DNA from: Serripes groenlandicus
Taxonomy: Eukaryota > Mollusca > Bivalvia > Cardiida > Cardiidae
Length of the DNA: 64,000 bases
NCBI GenBank assembly: GCA_031761405.1
Contig: JASEVX010000033.1
Span: 188,501 to 252,500, forward strand
Direction: 5' to 3'
Position 1 is the stretch's first letter. Each line of letters starts with the position of its first letter. Made by a program: the position numbers and the translations under genes. Of this stretch, positions 59,079-64,000 are shown in pieces. Below the pieces are notes generated by a model that searched no databases, was not told the DNA's origin, and saw nothing but the letters and a program-made list of their open reading frames with translations.

Positions 59079-59321
59079 TACCCTATCCCAATTGCAGACA
59101 TATTTTAATGCATCTGCAGCAGATTACTTACGAAAACAATTTGGCGAAAAGGGAAATTGGTCATATTGAGCTATTTCTCCCTTTGCCACATTGTTTTTTA
59201 ACTCTTTTCAATAATTACTCTTTCATTAAAAGAGATTTTTAACATTTTTACCACCACAAGATGTACTTAATTTGATCTACCACTAGTACTGCAGATCTGT
59301 TGTATGTAGAAAAGGGTTTAT
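59079..59321 (+). mobile_element. Old TTAA-MITE
   Basis: CCTATCCCAATTGCAGACAT to GTAGAAAAGGGTTTA. Confidence 0.7.
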
Positions 59322-59471
59322 TTTTGTTTTTCAAATAAAACAAATTCAAGAAAGGAACACAAAAAACAAGACAATGTTTTTTTTAACCCTTATTTAACCC
59401 TTCAATGATAATTGGGGGTAAACAGAATATTACATTTGAACAGAAGCTTTGATAAAAGGTAAATTAAATCT

Positions 59472-60528
59472 TTCCTTAGTCACGTAAATACAACAAATCT
59501 GCATCAGACGACTTTGAAAATGTCTTCTCAAAACTACAGAAAATCTGTTTAAGTGTAGGTATAATTACTAGACAAGAACGCCAACTGTCACAAAATACGC
59601 CCGTCCTGGTTTTGTTTAGACCAAGTATAGTGATAATTGGTTGTACGTCAGATAAATTTCGAGTGCGGACACTGTTAATACAGTTTTGGGCATTTCAAGG
59701 GACATAAGTGTGGAGTGACTTAGATAACGTGGTTAGTTATCAAACCTGACCTACCGGTAGATATTCTGCCCGTCAACATATTGTCTAAATTTGGTGATGA
59801 TTAAATAAAATGTATTCGAGTTACAGCACAGACAACAAAAATTAAAAAAAGTAATACAAGGGCCATAACTCTCAATAGTCGGGTCCTGACCATTTTTGGT
59901 GATGATTGGACTAAATAAAGCCTGTAAAGTTATGGATCGTTCAAGACCGATTTAAGGTCATTTCTGTTATTAAAGGGCAATAACTCTCGAGTGACTCCAG
60001 CACTTGTCTGAGATATTATGCCAATATACATTCTGACCAAATTTAGTGGTGAATGGGCAAAGGCTTCTTAAGTTATTGAGCGGACTAGACCGATTTTAGG
60101 TAATTTCTGTCATTAAAGGGCGAGTTCATTATGCCCATACACATTTTGACTGAATTTGGTGATGATTGGATAAAGGCTTCAAAAGTTATTGATCGGACAA
60201 GACCGATTTGAGGTTATTTCTATAATTAAAGGGAAATAACCTTTGAGTGACGAACTTGTCCGAGATATTATGCTAATACACATTTTGACCAAATTTGGTG
60301 GTGATTGGACAAAGGCTTCTAAAGTTATTGAGCCGACAACATACTGGACGCCGCTCGTATGCCACAGGTAAAACTATAATATGTCCCGGTTTTTTTCAAA
60401 AAGGATGAACAGTGTGTCAAAAAGAAGAAATTCCTCGTTTTAAGTAATTAATGCTTTTGTCACTATGTTTTCAGAAGTCGTCTGCTGCAGTTGTGTCAAA
60501 ATGCACCTATAGGTGGGAAAGGGTTTAA
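59472..60528 (-). mobile_element. Old TTAA-MITE split by an 830-bp dispersed repeat
   Basis: MITE left part 59472-59569 (GCATCAGACGACTTTGAAAA) and right part 60400-60528 (CAGAAGTCGTCTGCTGCAGT ... GTGGGAAAGGG). The insert is the repeat described in the next entry. Confidence 0.75.
59570..60399 (+). repeat. Dispersed repeat with internal 120-150 bp tandem blocks
   Basis: Blocks containing ATTTTGACCAAATTTGGTG, GATGATTGGACAAAGGCTTC and AAGACCGATTTAAGG recur about four to five times. Starts AGACAAGAACGCC and ends GACGCCGCTCGTATGCC. A typical bivalve intronic repeat; function unknown. Confidence 0.7.
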
Positions 60529-60762
60529 ACCTTTCCTAAATAAGAACAAAACTGCAGCGGACAACTTTGAAAAGATTTAGGCCATGCAATATATTATGGA
60601 AACTTACTGTCTATAAATAAGAATGAAATTATTGAACAATTTAAAAACATTGTTGCGAAGGAGAAATTAGATCTTACCACAGGCAACTTCTCATTTGGCC
60701 ACAATGTTTTCAAAAGTTGTCTGTTACAGACGAGTCAAAAATAGTCATTACTTGAGAGTTAA
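60529..60762 (-). mobile_element. Old TTAA-MITE
   Basis: ACCTTTCCTAAATAAGAACA to CTTGAGAGTTAA, with CTGCAGCGGACAACTTTGA. Confidence 0.68.
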
Positions 60763-60782
60763 GGAAATCTAAAGTAAATATT

Positions 60783-61016
60783 TTAACCCTTTCCCTCATA
60801 TAGACACTTTCTGACGCCTCTGCAGCAGACAGCTTTTTGAAAACATAGTGACAAAAGAAGAAATTGCTCAAAACAAGCAATTTCTCCTTTTGACACAATG
60901 TTTTCCACTTTTAGTCATAGGTTATCCATTCAATTATATAGCTTTTTTTTATATTTTTTGACAAAATGTGTTCAAAGTCGTCTGCTGCAGAATTGTCGTA
61001 TGAGGGAAAGGGTTAA
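60783..61016 (+). mobile_element. Young TTAA-MITE, intact
   Basis: Both TTAA sites; GCTC subfamily with GCTCAAAACAAGC. Right TTAA shared with the next fragment. Confidence 0.92.
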
Positions 61017-61430
61017 CCCTTTCCCACATACAACAAATCTGCAGCAGACGACTTTGAAAGCTCTATAAATGTAGGTATAAATTAGATTAGTATATAGTGT
61101 AAAATAAAGTATTTCAGTCTAGCTAATAGGGACTGTTTTGTCTTCGTAAATGAAACAAAAAAACATAAATGCGAGTCAAAATAAAGAAACTGAAAATACC
61201 TAAAACATCGGAATATTTATTTCATTTTAGATGTGTCATTACTTAGTGTTTTTTAACAAACACAATTGTAATATGTTCAAGACATCTAAATGTGTTTCTT
61301 TCTAATAATAATCCCCCCTCCTATGTCATTTCCGAAAACCTATTAAAAATAGAAGTCGCGGGCTTCTGCCCGGCGACTAATAATTACTGAAAAGAGTTTT
61401 GCCACAATGTTTTCAAGAGTTGTCTGAAAG
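61013..61430 (-). mobile_element. Old TTAA-MITE, split
   Basis: Left end 61013-61085 (TTAACCCTTTCCCACATACA, CTGCAGCAGACGACTTTGA) and a right piece 61379-61430. The intervening 300 bp (ending CGCGGGCTTCTGCCCGGCGA) looks inserted. Confidence 0.65.
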
Positions 61431-61500
61431 GGGTAAAAGGGCACTCCATTGTGACCGCAGCAAGTGGGGATCGAACCTTAAACACGAATCAACCGGCGAA

Positions 61501-62030
61501 TTAATCCTTTCCCACATACAACACATTTGCAACAGACATCTTTGAAATTATCACGACAAAAAGAGGGAATATATCTATAACTGATTGATTGATTGATTGG
61601 GGTTTAACGCCGTTTTTAACAATTTCTCAGTTATATCACGGCGGCCAGTTCACCTACTCATGCATTTCCTGGTTTTCTCACACCAGTACTCCACACAACA
61701 ATCTTCCCAAGCAACTGGCTGCTTTTCCACATAGACTTAGCCCATTGGTGGAAGACAAATGACGCATGTCACATTGACTTTTGTCAATCCTCGGAAAGAA
61801 AGTTGGCCGAGCCGGGATTCAAACTCACAACCCCTGGATTGACAGCCCACGTCGCTACCGACTGAGCTAAGGGGGCTCGGCATCTATAACTGAGTTTAAT
61901 TGTTTAAAACATTCTTGCAATAAGGAGAAATTGCTTGTTATGTGCAATTTCTCCTTTTGCCACAATGTTTCTAAAAGTTGACTGCTGAACGGGCATCAGA
62001 AAGCTTCTATATGTGGAAGAGGGTTATATA
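61501..62030 (-). mobile_element. Old TTAA-MITE split by a SINE
   Basis: Left part 61501-61584 (TTAATCCTTTCCCACATACA) and right part 61882-62030 (hairpin AATTGCTTGTTATGTGCAATT, ends GTGGAAGAGGGTTA). Confidence 0.8.
61585..61881 (-). mobile_element. tRNA-derived SINE type 2 with 12-bp target duplication
   Basis: Flanked by ATCTATAACTGA at 61573-61584 and 61882-61893. In reverse: the tRNA-like head has AGCTCAGTCGGTAGCGACG (A-box) and GAGTTTGAATCCCGGC (B-box), then CATTTGTCTTCCACC, AAGCAGCCAGTTGC, the shared 3' domain (GTGATATAACTGAGAAATTG) and a (TCAA)n tail. About 297 bp. Retroposed by LINE machinery. Confidence 0.9.
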
Positions 62031-62059
62031 CCGGCCCAATTGCTCAACATACAGGAGAG

Positions 62060-62186
62060 AACATATTGGGAAAAAATAAGAAATTGCTGATAATGAGAAT
62101 TATGCTCCTTTTATCACAGTTTTTTCCAAAAGTTGGATCAAGTGCCTTTATTTATCAAACGACCAAAATGTTTAGATAAAGGGTTA
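62060..62186 (-). mobile_element. Old TTAA-MITE 3' remnant
   Basis: Hairpin AAATTGCTGATAATGAGAATT and the ending GATAAAGGGTTAA. Confidence 0.55.
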
Positions 62187-62312
62187 ATATTTAATGCCCC
62201 TCATAATCTGTTTATCTTTAAGATTACATATTCAGATAGCAAAGTTCATTTTTTTTTTGTCTAATCCCAAAATTAAACCTTTATTTGAGAACTGAGGTTA
62301 AATCGACCATCC

Positions 62313-62544
62313 TTAACCCTTTCCCTCATACGACAATTCTGCAGCAGACGACTTTGAACGTATTTTGTCAAAACATAGAAAATCTCCATAATTGAATGGG
62401 TAACCTATGAATAAAAGTGGAAAACATTGTGGTAAAAGGAGAAATTGCATGTTTTGTGCAATTTCTTCTTTTGTCACTTATGTTTTCAAAAAGCCGCCTG
62501 CTACAGAGGCGTCAGAAAGCATCTATTATGAGGGAAAGGGTTAA
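62313..62544 (-). mobile_element. Young TTAA-MITE, intact
   Basis: Both TTAA sites; GCATGTTTTGTGC centre (one-sided change in the GCAC/GTGC subfamily). Confidence 0.92.
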
Positions 62545-62730
62545 GCCCTTCCCTTCATAGATTTGGGCGCTTTCAAATCAGTAACAATACCATATACATG
62601 TACAGTCAAACTTGTCTTAGGCAGCCAATCAAGGGAGTGTCAAACTGTGGCTGCTCATGAACACAGTTGGCTGTTAAATACATGTCAAAAAAGAACAAAA
62701 TGTTGTTTTAGTTAATCTGCAAGTGGCTGC

Positions 62731-62958
62731 TTAACCCTTTCCTCATACAACAATTCTGCAGCAGACGACTTTGAACATATTTTATCAAAAAATAGAAAAT
62801 CTCTATAATTGAATGGATAACCTATGACTAAAAGTGGAAAATATTGTGTCAAAAGGAGAAATTGCTCGTTTTGAGCAATTTCTTCTTTGTCACTACGTTT
62901 TCAAAAAGCCGTCTGCTGCAGAGGCGTCAGAAAGCGTCTGTATGAGGAAAAGGGTTAA
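62731..62958 (-). mobile_element. Young TTAA-MITE, intact
   Basis: TTAACCCTTTCCTCATACAA to GAGGAAAAGGGTTAA; GCTC/GAGC subfamily. Confidence 0.92.
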
Positions 62959-63089
62959 TACAAGTTGGCTGCATAACAGGGGTGCTAGCACCTGGGACTA
63001 TAATGCTAGCTTTTTGCGAAAAGTTACAAACTATATACGCAAGCTGACAGTGAAAAGGCTCTGGCGACACTGTCTGTTTATATTTCTCT

Positions 63090-63322
63090 ACTTAGCTCTT
63101 CCCACATACAAACACTTTCTGATGCTTCTGCAGGAGACAACTTTTGAAACCATTGTGATAACTTGAGAATTTGCTCATAATAAACAATTTCTTTTTTTGA
63201 CACGTTATGATTTCAACTTTATTCAATATATATTCTTTCAATTATAGAGTTTCCTCAATATTCTTTACGAAATATTTTCAAAGTCATCTGCTGTAGATTT
63301 GTTGTATGTCGGAAAGGCTTAA
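63090..63322 (+). mobile_element. Old TTAA-MITE
   Basis: TAGCTCTTCCCACATACAAA to GTCGGAAAGGCTTAA. Confidence 0.72.
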
Positions 63323-63435
63323 ATCATATCGAAAATTTGTATTACATTGTATCATAAGTAATACTGATTTTGAACAATGATATAAAACAAAAAAAATTGT
63401 GAAACTTACAAACAAAATGATCCATGGTTGAGTTG

Positions 63436-63770
63436 AAAATGAAGTTTTTAAAGTAAAACATATTTTTATTAGAAAATACTTACCAGTCATTTATTACCTG
63501 ATATATAATCTCCTAACCCTTAATTCATCCAGAAAAAGAACTCGCCTAGCGTATCCCTCACGCCTGTGTGATATACACGGTCACCGGTAAATACCGGCGC
63601 ACGATGTCAACGTGTCACTTTTAGTTTTCAAGTAAGTGTTGGTTGACGACGCGGGGTTGGGAGGCGGGAATATGAAATGACTGGTAAGTATTTTCTAATA
63701 AAAATATGTTTTACTTTAAAAACTTCATTTTTATGTCAAAAATACATTACCAGTCATTTATTACCTGATG
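63436..63770. repeat. Element bounded by 57-bp perfect inverted repeats
   Basis: Left arm 63436-63492 (AAAATGAAGTTTTTAAAGTA ... CCAGTCATTT) and right arm 63675-63731 are exact reverse complements. TTACCAGTCATTTATTACCT occurs directly at about 63480 and 63748. The loop (about 180 bp) is GC-rich (CGGTCACCGGTAAATACCGG). Likely a dispersed foldback/transposon end; not assigned. Confidence 0.85.
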
Positions 63771-64000
63771 ACTTTTCAGCATCGGTCGGGAGGCATCTGC
63801 CAACACTTCTAGTCCTACAGGTAATGCAGCACATTGTAGTTATTTTTATTTAATTTATTTACTTAGTACTGAGACACAACAGCCTGTGAAAGTAGGAGAA
63901 TGGATTGATAAATTTCAATCGTTAAGTACTTTATTGTTGTGTCTAATATGTAATTTAGCATATAACTCGCTGAGACGCCACCAGTGGCCCCAGAGAGTGA
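63771..64000. other. Unannotated right edge
   Basis: No PDZ-encoding exon or other gene recognised up to the window end. Confidence 0.4.

Noticed and set aside
63776..63826. Possible mini-exon on the minus strand between TACCTGTAG and GTAATAAATG
   Set aside because: It sits beside the inverted-repeat element, shows no PDZ or other domain, and the surrounding sequence looks like a dispersed repeat.

Overview
This window is animal nuclear DNA, most likely from a bivalve mollusc (probably a heterodont clam or mussel). The evidence is AT-rich sequence, a spliced gene with animal-type GT-AG introns, an intronless rhodopsin-type GPCR, tRNA-derived SINEs, and several dispersed repeats of a kind I associate with bivalve genomes (for example ends reading GGGCCATGATGGCCC and GCCGTTCCACGAGAAAACC). 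The species cannot be named from the sequence alone.

Layout. 1-1390 is the right end of a 33-bp satellite with a 511-bp higher-order period. 1390-11270 is repeat-rich and holds one decayed LINE ORF1-like pseudogene (4220-4610), a long hairpin (5487-5630) and SINE pieces, but no intact gene. 11283-12344 (+) is a complete single-exon GPCR of 353 residues. 12650-18640 is non-coding and contains dispersed repeats and two minisatellites.

From 58077 down to 24820 the minus strand carries 15 consecutive coding exons of an ARHGAP21/ARHGAP23-type Rho GTPase-activating protein. Every exon phase joins cleanly, giving about 1,934 in-window residues with a PH domain, a RhoGAP domain with an intact arginine finger, and a long coiled-coil/disordered tail ending in a stop codon. 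The N-terminal part (in the family, a PDZ domain) is not visible and should lie to the right of the window.

The most striking content is a swarm of short transposons in and around the ARHGAP introns. By eye there are about 29 young copies and dozens of older copies or fragments of one roughly 230-bp family. Its ends read TTAA-CCCTTTCCC...GGGAAAGGG-TTAA, it has strong internal inverted repeats, and it has a central hairpin. TTAA target duplication plus CCC-starting ends fit a non-autonomous piggyBac-type MITE. The window contains insertions of young copies inside old copies, neighbours sharing a single TTAA, SINEs inserted into old copies with clear target duplications, and copies lying within 9-35 bp of exons. 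Two young subfamilies differ by paired changes that preserve the central palindrome.
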